Positions 63,932-64,000 of a stretch of DNA of 64,000 bases are shown piece after piece. The notes beneath the pieces were generated by a model, which saw only the letters and a list, made by a program, of their open reading frames with translations, was not told where the DNA came from and did not search any database. The position numbers and the translations under genes were made by a program. Origin of the DNA: Providencia vermicola (GTDB lineage Bacteria > Pseudomonadota > Gammaproteobacteria > Enterobacterales > Enterobacteriaceae); assembly GCF_010748935.1 (NCBI RefSeq), contig NZ_CP048796.1, positions 189,001-253,000 on the forward strand. The letters run 5' to 3'. Positions within the stretch are counted from its first letter, which is position 1; the number at the start of each line of letters is the position of its first letter.

Positions 63932-64000
63932 TTAGAGAGCCGTGACGGCTTGTGGATATTCCCTTAACCAAGCTTCGAAACCACCGTTTATGCTATAAAC
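63932..64000 (-). CDS. glpE: Thiosulfate sulfurtransferase GlpE, C-terminal end only
   Basis: The last 22 codons of the gene are visible, reading VYSINGGFEAWLREYPQAVT before the TAA at 63932-63934. The GGFEAW motif followed by a short tail is the C terminus of single-domain rhodaneses such as GlpE. Its stop lies 16 bp before glpG, matching the glpEGR operon order. The catalytic Cys is outside the window. Confidence 0.85.
   Translation of the reverse strand, partial: VYSINGGFEAWLREYPQAVTAL

Noticed and set aside
1..64000. CRISPR array, tRNA/rRNA genes, prophage or integrative element
   Set aside because: No regularly spaced repeats, no cloverleaf-like gene I could recognise, and no integrase or phage structural genes were found.

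Overview
The window looks like a chromosomal segment from a Morganellaceae member of the Enterobacterales, most likely Providencia. This is inferred from the AT-rich base composition and from enterobacterial-type GlpD, EmrAB, ProP, PoxB and Paa proteins that match their E. coli counterparts closely in length and motif. No tRNA, rRNA, CRISPR array or prophage was recognised. Both ends cut a gene: carbamate kinase on the left, glpE on the right.

Left part. Positions 1-6846 hold a minus-strand operon read in the order ankyrin protein, AllH/DUF2877, AllF/FdrA, AllG/DUF1116, NCS2-type permease, carbamate kinase. These are the components for splitting a carbamoylated substrate (oxalurate type) and recovering ATP from carbamoyl phosphate. 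A LysR regulator lies divergently. Next come an iron-uptake pair (CirA-like TonB receptor plus an IroE-like esterase, with a Fur-box candidate), a divergent MFS transporter and a solitary hdeA acid chaperone. Positions 14094-19598 hold four genes joined by three ATGA overlaps: polyphosphate-type glucokinase, 6-phosphogluconate dehydrogenase, G6P dehydrogenase and a cytosolic GH15 glucoamylase. They face glgA and glgB. Together the two units could build a glucan and burn it through the oxidative pentose phosphate route.

Middle. The emrAB efflux pair converges on a four-gene chaperone-usher fimbrial operon (26794-31723). An intact 1656-bp ISEcp1 (31837-33492), with both 14-bp ends and a TATTA target duplication, sits 113 bp upstream of the major pilin gene. 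Its known outward promoter points straight into the fimbrial operon, and no beta-lactamase gene is attached. From 34573 to 48574 lies a complete phenylacetate (paa) catabolic cluster: paaABCDEFGHIJ, paaK, paaX and paaY on the minus strand and paaZ divergent, with PaaX-like sites between paaA and paaZ.

Right part. This holds a methyltransferase, ydhR, phrB, proP, poxB, an alkA-type glycosylase, two DUF2569 membrane proteins flanking yeaO, an ABC-F ATPase with a hairpin-rich leader, and the glp group (glpE, glpG, glpR, glpD, all minus strand). GlpG has lost the membrane histidines of the E. coli enzyme, including the position equivalent to His150.
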